Source of the DNA: Aquimarina sp. RZ0
GTDB lineage: Bacteria; Bacteroidota; Bacteroidia; Flavobacteriales; Flavobacteriaceae
NCBI RefSeq assembly: GCF_008370685.1
Contig: NZ_VTZU01000014.1
Span: forward strand, 1 to 64,000
Length of the DNA stretch: 64,000 bases
Reading direction: 5' to 3'
The notes beneath the pieces are model-generated. The model did not search any database. It saw only the letters and a list, made by a program, of their open reading frames with translations, and was not told where the DNA came from. The translations under genes and the position numbers were made by a program. Below, piece by piece: positions 25,770-34,674 of the stretch (position 1 is the first letter of the stretch; every line of letters starts with the position of its first letter).

Positions 25770-26969
25770 TCACAGACTACCACCTTGATTAATAATAACA
25801 GTATTATTCATTCCATTCTGTAATGCTATAGCAGTATTATTTGTTCCGTTTTGTAAAATTGTACTCGTATTTAATTGGTTAGTTTGTTTTACTAGTGTAT
25901 AATTTCCTGTTCCTGTTTGAGTATTCAGTACAGTATTTAGATTTCCTTCTTGTAAAATATCACTCAGGTTTTCAGCTCCGTTTTGAGAAGAGCTTATTTC
26001 ATTTCCATCCCCAATTTGTTGTTGAATCATAGCATTATTTCCCTCTAAAACTCCAACAATTCCTTCTTGAGTAGCTTTGGCATTATTATCAAACCCTAAT
26101 TGTCGTTGATTTATTATATTTTCTCCTCCTTCAGACAGTATATTCTGCTCGGCAGAAGCACTGTTAGAATGTCCTTCTTGAATCTGACTGATAAAACTAC
26201 CACTTGAGTTAAAAGAACTACTTCCTTGAAGCGCTACAAGGTCATTAACACTACGTGATTGTTCTTGTAGCACTGTATTGTTATCCCCCCATTGTCTTAT
26301 AACTGCATAATTAAAATCACCTTGTATTTGATGTGCACTATTACTGTTTCCAAACTGAGTTATAGATCCTGTGATAAAAGCTCCTGATTGAGACGAGGAT
26401 GCTGTATTAAAAGAACCTGTCTGCGTTATTGAAATAATATTTTCTTCACCTTTTTGAGAAGCAGTAGCGTTATTATAATCTCCAAACTGTTTTTGCCTAA
26501 CATAATTAAATGGATCGTTTCCGTCCCATTGAGAACTAGTAGCATAATTATTATTTCCTTCCTGAAGCTGCATTGATCGTTGATAAGATCCATGATCTAT
26601 TGTGTTCTGAGATGAAGAAGCGAAATTTTTATTTCCTCTCTGCACCTGATCTATTTTGCTGTCAAATCCTGGTCCTTGATGCGCAAAAACTGAATTATAA
26701 TCTCCTTTTTGCGTTTGGGTAATTGTCCCGGTTGCTGGTCCATAGATATAAGGAAAATCTGGATCGTTTCCTTGAGCAAGTTCCAGTTCTTGAATAACTT
26801 CAGCGTTATTTCCTGTTCCTACTTGTACTGTAGTACTTGTAAACCGCCCCTCTTGTGTGATGTTGGCAATATTCAGATCCCCAGATTGATCAAGATTAGC
26901 TGTGCTAGATTGTGCAACCATGATTGCTGCACTTAATAAAGTTCCTAAACTAAAAACGACTTTTTTCAT
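25770..26969 (-). CDS. Curlin-repeat (CsgA/CsgB-like) secreted amyloid-type protein
   Basis: This is a 399-aa protein. The signal peptide MKKVVFSLGTLLSAAIMVAQ is followed throughout by degenerate repeats of about 20-25 residues built on the curlin pattern N-x-A ... Q-x-G-x-x-N (NIANITQEG, GENIISITQTG, NTAIALQNGMNNTVIINQGG). Gln, Asn, Gly, Ser and Ala dominate; Cys is absent. Curlin repeats fold into stacked beta-strand/turn units and form surface amyloid fibres. No CsgG, CsgE or CsgF gene is nearby, so export would rely on genes elsewhere. At 399 aa it is about 2.5 times the length of CsgA. Confidence 0.88.
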   Translation of the reverse strand: MKKVVFSLGTLLSAAIMVAQSSTANLDQSGDLNIANITQEGRFTSTTVQVGTGNNAEVIQELELAQGNDPDFPYIYGPATGTITQTQKGDYNSVFAHQGPGFDSKIDQVQRGNKNFASSSQNTIDHGSYQRSMQLQEGNNNYATSSQWDGNDPFNYVRQKQFGDYNNATASQKGEENIISITQTGSFNTASSSQSGAFITGSITQFGNSNSAHQIQGDFNYAVIRQWGDNNTVLQEQSRSVNDLVALQGSSSFNSSGSFISQIQEGHSNSASAEQNILSEGGENIINQRQLGFDNNAKATQEGIVGVLEGNNAMIQQQIGDGNEISSSQNGAENLSDILQEGNLNTVLNTQTGTGNYTLVKQTNQLNTSTILQNGTNNTAIALQNGMNNTVIINQGGSL

Positions 26970-27086
26970 ATGTGATATAATTGGTTATTATCTATCTTTA
27001 AAAAAATGAGGCAATTCTAAAGTAACTAAATAAATTGAATTTCTCTGATGCTAGAGTATTAAATTAATATGACTATCTGATGTCTT

Positions 27087-27248
27087 ATACGATTTATAAC
27101 TAAAAATTTCGCATATTCATCGTTTCTTTTTCCTTTCTACTTCGTTTAAAAAATAAACCGTAGCTATAGCTATGCTTGATTTTTTTGCCTTGCATAAAGA
27201 AAAAATAATTCAATGAATTTATACGAATTTTTTAATCACAAATCGTAT
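27087..27248 (-). mobile_element. MITE-like element, copy 1 (162 bp)
   Basis: The ends are ATACGATTT and AAATCGTAT (9-bp perfect terminal repeats, with imperfect extension), and the interior is a partial palindrome around TAGCTATAGCTA. It is the reverse complement of 34148-34309 with a single base difference by my alignment. It has no coding capacity, so if mobile it needs a transposase in trans. It lies about 120 bp upstream of the curlin-repeat gene start. Confidence 0.8.
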
Positions 27249-27919
27249 TACATAAAGCCATTAATTATTGTATGTCTTTGTTTGAAAGATGGTTACACTC
27301 TAAAAAAAGTCTACAGGTTTTTTCAAAAAATTCACAGATAGGGAGAGTTACAAACCTCATTTTAAAGCAGAAAGAGATAAACAAGGTGTTATTCAAGTAT
27401 AGAACGTTATTGGATCTCTACACAGAACCAATATCAATATAAAAACCTTAGGTTCAGAAACATTGTATGTAGTGGAAACTTATTATACGACCATAATTAC
27501 CCTATTACTGTTCGTATTTTTTTAGTATGTTACTTATACCATTTACCATTTGAATTTACTAGAATAACAACAGATCAAAGATATCATCGATACAGAAGCA
27601 TCTGTTACCTACAGACAGAGCTAATAATTATAATGATATCAAGGAGTATTTAGAAGACCATAAAGTGTCTTACTAAAAGATAAAACCAAAACCTCAGAAA
27701 TACGCTGACTTGAGCACATATTGCTATCAGTAATACTAAAAGATTATTGTTGGACACATCATTCTACTGGTATTGATATTCACAAAGCTATCTGGATGAA
27801 TATTACTACAAATTCAATAGAAGATTCCTTGAATCAATATTCAATAAAGCTATCAGAACAGTAGTAGCAAGTAAAAAAAACATTATACCAACTACCTGAT
27901 AGTATATAAAAAATAATAG
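27249..27919. other. 670-bp region with coding-like fragments, no intact gene
   Basis: Several short open stretches occur in different frames. One is a 57-codon frame from ATG near 27269 with a basic helix (FERWLHSKKSLQVFSKNS); another fragment reads KAIWMNITTNSIEDSLNQYS near 27.8 kb. None is long or recognisable. This may be a decayed gene; I cannot name it. Confidence 0.4.
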
Positions 27920-28459
27920 TTAATTCTCGAATGTACTTACAAAAGATTGTTCATAATTTTTCCAGGCATCTGCGGTAGTTAACTTTTTATAATCATCATT
28001 AACAATCATTTTGAGAAAAATTTCTAATTGTTGCGGCGTTTTATATCCTACAACAGGCGTAATCACCTTACCAGTTTCATCAAAGAAAACGATACTTGGG
28101 TAGCCACTTATCTTCAATGCATTTGCAAAAAAATGCTGACTGTTTCTACCTTTTCTATTTGGGTTATAATTAGGGTTGGTATACGTAAAATCATTATATT
28201 TAATCTCCTCGGTCCCTTCTGCATTAAATTTTACGGCATAATAATTAGTGTTTACATAATTTACCACATCTGTATTATGAAACGTTTTTTTATCAAGCAA
28301 TTTGCATGGACCGCACCAATCTGTATATGCATCCATGAATATTTTCTTTGGGTTCTTTTTTTGAGCTTCTAGCGCTTCATTCATGGACATCCAATTGATT
28401 TCTTGTGCCTGCAAAGGCAAAATGAATAGAAATCCAAGTAGAAAAAGTAGGTTTTTCAT
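27920..28459 (-). CDS. Secreted thioredoxin-fold protein
   Basis: This is a 179-aa protein with signal peptide MKNLLFLLGFLFILPLQAQ. The thioredoxin domain opens with NWMSMNEALEAQKKNPKKIF and has the redox motif DWCGPCK (Cys around residues 49 and 52), with a cis-Pro in SGYPSIVFFDETGK. It probably acts as a periplasmic disulfide reductase or exchange protein. It is on the same strand as, and 99 bp downstream of, the peptide-transporter operon, and may be cotranscribed. Confidence 0.9.
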   Translation of the reverse strand: MKNLLFLLGFLFILPLQAQEINWMSMNEALEAQKKNPKKIFMDAYTDWCGPCKLLDKKTFHNTDVVNYVNTNYYAVKFNAEGTEEIKYNDFTYTNPNYNPNRKGRNSQHFFANALKISGYPSIVFFDETGKVITPVVGYKTPQQLEIFLKMIVNDDYKKLTTADAWKNYEQSFVSTFEN

Positions 28460-28558
28460 ATGTTCAATATTTACATTTTTATATTAGTCGGAGCAAAAAC
28501 TGTTCCTTAATTAAAAATTCCATTGATCTGGGTAACGGGTAAAACTATATTTTTAGTA

Positions 28559-30307
28559 TTAGCGAATTCCGTGCATTAGTTTTTTGAGCAAGGGGTTCAA
28601 AAATATGATTACCACTCCTGCTACTATCGGAACTATTGTAAATATCAGAAAAAATGTTGACAAATTATAATTCGCTGTTACTTCATCAATCATTCCCCCC
28701 AATGTTCCAGCTGCCTTTTGTCCAATAGCTATAGCCAGATACCAGATTCCAAACATAAAAGCAATCATTCGTCCCGGAACTAATTTACTCAAATAAGACA
28801 ATCCTACAGGTGACAAACACAACTCTCCAAGTGTATGGAATAAATACGCTAGAATTAACCAGATCATACTTACAGAAGCCGTTTTGGCTCCTTGCGGAAT
28901 TCCGGAAGACCCATAAGCTAATAAAGCAAATCCTAAACCTAATAAAACGAGTCCAAAACCATATTTGAATGCAGCACTTGGATTATATTTACTCTCCCAC
29001 CATTTAGAAAACAGTGGCGCCAAAGCAATAATAAAAAATGAATTTAAAATCCCAAACCAGGTTGCTCCAACCTCGGTAGTATCTTTGCTAAATTCATTAT
29101 TAAGTTTCCAGATAACTATCCCCCAAATAATTAAAAAAGATATAGATAAAACGACATTAGACATGCCTATTTTAGAGAATGTTTTTTTGAACAATAAATA
29201 CAGCACCCAGGTAATAATCAATAAAGGAACGACCGTAAGGATTGCATCAATACTCTTAAAAATTAATGCCGATGATCCAGATAAATCTCTGGCAGTATAA
29301 TCTCTTGCAAAAATATTCAAGGATCCAGCCGCCTGCTCAAACGCTGCCCAAAAAAATATGGTAAAGAACGCAAAAATAGAAACAGCAATCATTCTATCTC
29401 TTACTTTAGCACTATATCGCGCAATACGAGCTATAATAAGAAACAAAAACAAGATAACAGCAAAGACTATAACTACCGTAGCTCCCTCATAATTACCCAA
29501 GGTAAAATCAAAAAGATTAACATCTCTAATTTTAGACATTGGATCATTAATCAACCAAGTGAATCCTACTAGTGAAGTTATTACAATAAGTATCTTGTCA
29601 ATACCTGTAAAGGGATTCAGTTTATCTCCTTCTTCAAGCACAATTTCTTTTTTTATTTTCACATTAGGTTTTGCTCCTATTTCTCCAAATAGATTTTTGG
29701 CTAGCCAAAATTGGATCATTCCTAAAAACATAAAAATTCCTGCTAATCCAAAACCTAAAGCCCAGCTATAATTTTCTCCCAAATATCCACAAAGCATAAT
29801 ACCAAAGAAAGCTCCTGCATTCACTCCCATGTAAAAAATGGTATACGCTCCATCCTTTTTAGCATCATTCCCTTTGTACATTTCAGAAATAATAGAAGTG
29901 ATATTGGGTTTAAATAATCCAGTACCTATTACTAATAATCCTAAACCAATATATAGTGTAGTTTCTGTCTCAAAAGCCATAGAAACATGTCCTAGTGTCA
30001 TAAATAAACACCCTATTACAATAGCCCATCTATACCCTATGATCTTATCAGCTATATATCCTCCAAGAATCGGAGTTAAATATAATAGAGAAGCATAGGT
30101 TCCAAACAAAGCTAATGCATGTTCTCTTGGCCAGTTTGCCCAGCCGGGATTATCCCCAAATAAAGGTGCTGTAAGGAAAATGACTAAAAGAACTCTCATT
30201 CCATAAAACGAGAATCGTTCCCACATCTCAGTAAAGAAAAGTACAAATAATCCTCCGGGATGTCCTAAAACCTTATCTTTAAATAAATTTTCTATATCTG
30301 CATTCAT
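28559..30307 (-). CDS. Proton-dependent oligopeptide transporter (POT/PTR2 family), copy A
   Basis: This is a 582-aa inner-membrane protein with at least 12 hydrophobic segments. POT landmarks are EMWERFSFYGMRVLL near the N-terminus (the ExxERFxYYG proton-coupling motif, here FYG), TIFYMGVNAGAFFG (PTR2 signature) and TLGELCLSPVGLSYLSKLVP. It is predicted to import di- and tripeptides with protons. It lies 8 bp after the second POT gene and downstream of DPP IV, so peptides released by the peptidase would be taken up by these carriers. The central part is longer than in copy B. Confidence 0.93.
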   Translation of the reverse strand: MNADIENLFKDKVLGHPGGLFVLFFTEMWERFSFYGMRVLLVIFLTAPLFGDNPGWANWPREHALALFGTYASLLYLTPILGGYIADKIIGYRWAIVIGCLFMTLGHVSMAFETETTLYIGLGLLVIGTGLFKPNITSIISEMYKGNDAKKDGAYTIFYMGVNAGAFFGIMLCGYLGENYSWALGFGLAGIFMFLGMIQFWLAKNLFGEIGAKPNVKIKKEIVLEEGDKLNPFTGIDKILIVITSLVGFTWLINDPMSKIRDVNLFDFTLGNYEGATVVIVFAVILFLFLIIARIARYSAKVRDRMIAVSIFAFFTIFFWAAFEQAAGSLNIFARDYTARDLSGSSALIFKSIDAILTVVPLLIITWVLYLLFKKTFSKIGMSNVVLSISFLIIWGIVIWKLNNEFSKDTTEVGATWFGILNSFFIIALAPLFSKWWESKYNPSAAFKYGFGLVLLGLGFALLAYGSSGIPQGAKTASVSMIWLILAYLFHTLGELCLSPVGLSYLSKLVPGRMIAFMFGIWYLAIAIGQKAAGTLGGMIDEVTANYNLSTFFLIFTIVPIVAGVVIIFLNPLLKKLMHGIR

Positions 30308-30315
30308 AGAATGTT

Positions 30316-31704
30316 TTAGTTATCTGCTAATTCAAAACCTTCTGCTTCATCATGGATAGTTCCTTCTTTATCTTCGACTCCATGGGTTAGTACTTCTAAT
30401 TTTTTCCTAAATAACATGACCAAAAGTCCAAAAACAACACAAAATACGGCAATACCAGTAAAAATGGTAAACTCTCCTAAACTTTCTGCAGATTCACCCA
30501 ATAAGCCTGCTAATTTGTTACCAAATCCTGTCATTGCAAAATAGATTCCCATCATCAAAGCTCCATATTTTACAGGTGCTAATTTTGTGATAAATGATAA
30601 TGCGACCGGAGAAATACAGAGCTCACCAATTGTATGAAATAAATATGCCAATACCAGCCAATACATAGCAGAAGAACCATTTGTATTAAACTCCATAGAA
30701 GCTGCTGTCATAAAAAAGAATCCAGCCCCCATAATGACAAGACCTATAATCATTTTAAACAATGAGGTCGAAACTTTACCATTCAACTTTCTTTTTGCCC
30801 AATACCAGGCTACAGAAGTCCCAAGGAAAATTATAAACATTGCATTTAACGATTGGAACCAAGAAGCTGGAACCTCCCACCCCATCAACAGGCGATTTGT
30901 TTTTTCCTTTGCATAAATATTCATTAATCCGCCCGCTTGTTCAAAAGCTCCCCAAAATACGATCACCAGTAAAAACGAAATTAATAAAACAACAATTCTG
31001 TCTTTTTCTATTTTAGTTAAGGGTTTCTCCATTGTTTCTTTATCCTCTTCTTTTTCTGAAGTTCCTAAAAAATTACCTACATTTTTCAGATACTTCTGAC
31101 CCAGGATATATTGTATCAACCCAAGAGTCATCCCTATTCCTGCCAGCCCAAAACCGTAATGCCATCCATGAACTTCACCAACATATCCTACTATTAAACT
31201 AGAAAGAAATGCCCCTAAATTAATTCCAATATAGAAAATAGTGAATCCTTTATCTCTGCGTATATCTCCTTGTTTATACAATCCACCAACCATCGTAGAG
31301 ATATTTGGTTTTAACATTCCAACACCAGCTATGATTAAACCAAGTCCTGAGTACCAGGCCCACATTTCTTCTATCGCCAGAATGCTATGACCTGCAACTA
31401 ATAAAATCCCTCCAACCAGTACTGATTTTTTTTGTCCTAAAAACTTATCGGCGATCCAACCTCCGGGGATAGATGCTACATAAACTAACATAGTGTACCA
31501 ACCATATAATGCTAACGCCTCTCCTGATGACCATCCTAAACCTGGATTTCCATCTACAGTCTTGGTGGTAAGGTATAATACAAAAAGAGCTCGCATTCCA
31601 TAATAAGAAAAACGTTCCCACATTTCTGTAAAAAATAGTATATACAATCCTACCGGATGCCCAAAAAGCTCTTTTTGATGAGCTGCTTTAACTGAATTTG
31701 TCAT
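30316..31704 (-). CDS. Proton-dependent oligopeptide transporter (POT/PTR2 family), copy B
   Basis: This is a 462-aa relative of the downstream carrier. It has the complete motif EMWERFSYYGMRALF, the PTR2 signature TIFYIGINLGAFLS and TIGELCISPVALSFITKLAP. The shorter length comes from a reduced middle section. It lies between DPP IV (16-bp gap) and copy A (8-bp gap) in one minus-strand operon. Two adjacent POT genes suggest tandem duplication with divergence, perhaps with different peptide preference. Confidence 0.93.
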   Translation of the reverse strand: MTNSVKAAHQKELFGHPVGLYILFFTEMWERFSYYGMRALFVLYLTTKTVDGNPGLGWSSGEALALYGWYTMLVYVASIPGGWIADKFLGQKKSVLVGGILLVAGHSILAIEEMWAWYSGLGLIIAGVGMLKPNISTMVGGLYKQGDIRRDKGFTIFYIGINLGAFLSSLIVGYVGEVHGWHYGFGLAGIGMTLGLIQYILGQKYLKNVGNFLGTSEKEEDKETMEKPLTKIEKDRIVVLLISFLLVIVFWGAFEQAGGLMNIYAKEKTNRLLMGWEVPASWFQSLNAMFIIFLGTSVAWYWAKRKLNGKVSTSLFKMIIGLVIMGAGFFFMTAASMEFNTNGSSAMYWLVLAYLFHTIGELCISPVALSFITKLAPVKYGALMMGIYFAMTGFGNKLAGLLGESAESLGEFTIFTGIAVFCVVFGLLVMLFRKKLEVLTHGVEDKEGTIHDEAEGFELADN

Positions 31705-31720
31705 TATGTTCGTTTGATTA

Positions 31721-33892
31721 TTATAAATTCGTTTTAATAAAATTAGTCATCTTATTATACAGATGTAATCGGGTATTACCTCCATAAATCCCGTGGTTCT
31801 TATCAGGATATATAGCCCAATCAAAATCCTTATTGGCTTGCACTAGCGCTTCTATTAATCGCATCGTATTCTGTACGTGTACATTATCATCTGCACTACC
31901 ATGTACCAATAAAAATTTACCTTTTAATCCATCTACATAATTAATTGGAGAATTATCATCATATCCTTTTGCATTCTCCTGAGGGGTCTTTAAATATCGT
32001 TCTGTATAAATGGTATCATAGAATCTCCAACTCGTTACCGGAGCTACTGCAATTCCCATTTTAAAGGTATCCCCTCCTTTAAATAAACAGTTACTAGACA
32101 TAAAACCCCCATAACTCCATCCCCAAATCCCAATTCTTGAAGCATCTATATAGGGTAAAGTTCCTAATTTTTTGGCAGCGGATATCTGATCCTGCACCTC
32201 CAGATTACCCAGATCATTTTGTGTTGCCTTTTTGAATTTAGCTCCTTTAAAACCTGTGCCTCTTCCATCTACACAGACCACAATATATCCTTGTTGTGCT
32301 AACATCATATACCAGTAATCATTCGCACTATTCCAGGAATTTTTAACCATCTGCGATCCAGGACCAGAATACTGGAACATAAACAGCGGATATTTTTTGC
32401 CAGCATCAAAATCTTTTGGTTTAATCGTCCACATATTTAATGATTCACCATTAATATCAATAGTAGAAAACTCTTTAGGTCTCACATCATATTTGCTTAG
32501 TTTATCAACCAACGTTTTATTATTTTTTATTTCACGAATCACAGCTCCAGTAGTCGCAGTATTCAGTGTAGATTCATAAGGGGTCGCAGTACTTGAAAAA
32601 TAGTTGATATACTGGCTGAAATCCGCACTAAACTCAGCATCGTTTGTCCCTTCTTTAGAACTTAATCTTTTTTTATTCTTTCCATCTAATCCAATAGAAT
32701 AGATGTCTCTATTAATATTTTTATATTCAACACTTTGGTAAAAAATAGTCCTGTTTTTAGCATCATATCCATAATAATCCGTTATTTCCCAATCACCTGA
32801 TGTTATTTGATTTATCAATTCTCCTGTTTCCTTGTAATGATAGATATGATTATAACCATCTTTTTCACTAGTCCAGATAAAGCTATTGTCCTCCAGAAAC
32901 GTTAGATTGTCTGTTATATCAATATACGCTTCATCTTTTTCATTTAATACAACTTTTGACTTCTTTGTTTTAGCGTCTACAAAAATCAAGTCCAGATTAT
33001 TTTGATGTCTATTTAATACCTGTACACTCAGGATATCCGGATTCTTGGTCCATTGTATTCTGGGTATGTAATAATCCTTATAATCTCCAAGATTCACTTT
33101 ATCCAATGCCATAGATCCGAGATCTGCAATATGTAGTGAAACTTCTGCATTCTTCTCTCCCGCTTTTGGGTACTTAAAAACTTCTTGCTTTTGATATAAG
33201 GCATTACCATAGATATCCATAGAAAATTCCGGAACATTTTTTTCATCAAACCTTATAAAAGCTACCTTATTACTATCAGCACTCCAATCAAAGGCTCTTA
33301 CAAAAGAAAACTCCTCCTCGTATACCCAATCAGTAATCCCATTGATTATTTCGTTCTTTTTCCCATCATTGGTTAATTGAACTTCTTCTCCAGTCGCAAA
33401 ATTCAACACATATATATTATTATCTAATACATAAGCTACCTTATTTCCATCTGGAGATAAGGTGGGCGATTGTATTTTCTTATCACTGATTTTAAAACTG
33501 CTATTAGAAGGAACATCAAAAATATGATAAATCCCTCTGGATGAGCGGCGGTAGATCTGTTCTACTTCACTGGATAACAAAATTCTTTTTTCATCTTTAC
33601 TAAAGGTATACCCCTGAAAAGAATTGAGATCCGCAAGAAAAGAAGAACTAATAATACTTCTCTCTCTTTTTCCGTCGGCATAATTATAAACTTCGATAGA
33701 TGTATGACCAGAAAGATCCTCTCGCTCCAAAACAGAATATTGAGTGCCATTATTCATAGAATGTAAGGATTGCAACCTTTCTGTTCCAAAAGCACCTCCC
33801 CATATTTCATTAAGTGTAAAAATTTGATTTTGTGCAACGGTTACAGCTCCCAGAAAAAGTGCTATAACAAACGATACGTAGGTAAGTTTCAT
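31721..33892 (-). CDS. Dipeptidyl-peptidase IV family (S9B) serine peptidase
   Basis: This is a 723-aa protein with signal peptide MKLTYVSFVIALFLGAVTVAQ. An N-terminal beta-propeller (about 40-480; WVYEEEFSFVRAFDWSADSN contains the double-Glu EEE motif that holds the substrate amino end) precedes an alpha/beta-hydrolase domain. The catalytic Ser is in GWSYGGF (around 593), the Asp in HGSADDNVH (around 666) and the His in DKNHGIYGG (around 701). It removes X-Pro or X-Ala dipeptides in the periplasm or at the outer membrane. It leads the operon with two peptide carriers. Confidence 0.95.
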   Translation of the reverse strand: MKLTYVSFVIALFLGAVTVAQNQIFTLNEIWGGAFGTERLQSLHSMNNGTQYSVLEREDLSGHTSIEVYNYADGKRERSIISSSFLADLNSFQGYTFSKDEKRILLSSEVEQIYRRSSRGIYHIFDVPSNSSFKISDKKIQSPTLSPDGNKVAYVLDNNIYVLNFATGEEVQLTNDGKKNEIINGITDWVYEEEFSFVRAFDWSADSNKVAFIRFDEKNVPEFSMDIYGNALYQKQEVFKYPKAGEKNAEVSLHIADLGSMALDKVNLGDYKDYYIPRIQWTKNPDILSVQVLNRHQNNLDLIFVDAKTKKSKVVLNEKDEAYIDITDNLTFLEDNSFIWTSEKDGYNHIYHYKETGELINQITSGDWEITDYYGYDAKNRTIFYQSVEYKNINRDIYSIGLDGKNKKRLSSKEGTNDAEFSADFSQYINYFSSTATPYESTLNTATTGAVIREIKNNKTLVDKLSKYDVRPKEFSTIDINGESLNMWTIKPKDFDAGKKYPLFMFQYSGPGSQMVKNSWNSANDYWYMMLAQQGYIVVCVDGRGTGFKGAKFKKATQNDLGNLEVQDQISAAKKLGTLPYIDASRIGIWGWSYGGFMSSNCLFKGGDTFKMGIAVAPVTSWRFYDTIYTERYLKTPQENAKGYDDNSPINYVDGLKGKFLLVHGSADDNVHVQNTMRLIEALVQANKDFDWAIYPDKNHGIYGGNTRLHLYNKMTNFIKTNL

Positions 33893-34147
33893 GTATAGTG
33901 ATTTATTTATTTTTTTTTATTGGATAGAGAATTATCAAACAATACTTTCTATTCGCATAAAAATGATTGTTTTAGTATCTTATACCTCTTTAACATATGT
34001 AATTGTCACGGCCAAGAATACTAAAAAATCTTCGAAAAATACAACAAATGATGTTAAATACCATATCAAAGAGCGTAATCATTGAGAATTTTTCATCAAA
34101 ACCAATGATATAACATATAAAATTACAGATTCTATTCTTTACTTTTA

Positions 34148-34309
34148 ATACGATTTGTGATTAAAAAATTCGTATAAATTCATTGAATTATTTTTTCTTT
34201 ATGCAAGGCAAAAAAATCAAGCATAGCTATAGCTACGGTTTATTTTTTAAACGAAGTAGAAAGGAAAAAGAAACGATGAATATGCAAAATTTTTAGTTAT
34301 AAATCGTAT
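34148..34309 (+). mobile_element. MITE-like element, copy 2 (162 bp)
   Basis: This is the inverted copy of 27087-27248, with one base difference (GCAAAATT against GCGAAATT). The ends are ATACGATTT and AAATCGTAT. It sits in the gap between the divergent DPP IV and HMG-CoA reductase genes. The rest of that 780-bp gap holds no gene I can support. Confidence 0.8.
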
Positions 34310-34643
34310 AAGTTACTCTTTACTTCCCCAGATTCGTTTATTTTCAATTTAAAGCCTGTTTTATAGACCTATATGATTGCTTTGCTCATAGGAATAGCTT
34401 CCTTGCATAAGTTTTGTTTTTCAAACATCAAAATGATCAACTAAAATCATAGCAGGCTTATCATATAAATCATCTTGATTTTTTATTTTTAACTGAAAAT
34501 GAATTGAAATTTGACCAGATGAGCCATTTTTTGTAGTCAATAGCAGCACTACAGGTGAAAAAAATAACGAAATACAGATGAATTTCAGCCATTTTTTAGG
34601 AAATAGAAAAAGTCAAGATGAGTTCATCATAAAAACAGAATAG

Positions 34644-34651
34644 TATCTTTG
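34644..34651 (+). promoter_or_regulatory. TAnnTTTG promoter box of the HMG-CoA reductase gene
   Basis: TATCTTTG lies 24 bp before the ATG at 34675 and matches the flavobacterial -7 consensus. No clear TTG -33 box is at the usual distance. Confidence 0.5.
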
Positions 34652-34674
34652 CCCTCTGATAGTAAAAAAACAAT

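Noticed and set aside
27087..27248. Reading the 162-bp element as a riboswitch or structured RNA leader of the curlin gene
   Set aside because: A nearly identical copy in the other orientation at 34148 next to unrelated genes fits a mobile repeat better than a gene-specific leader.
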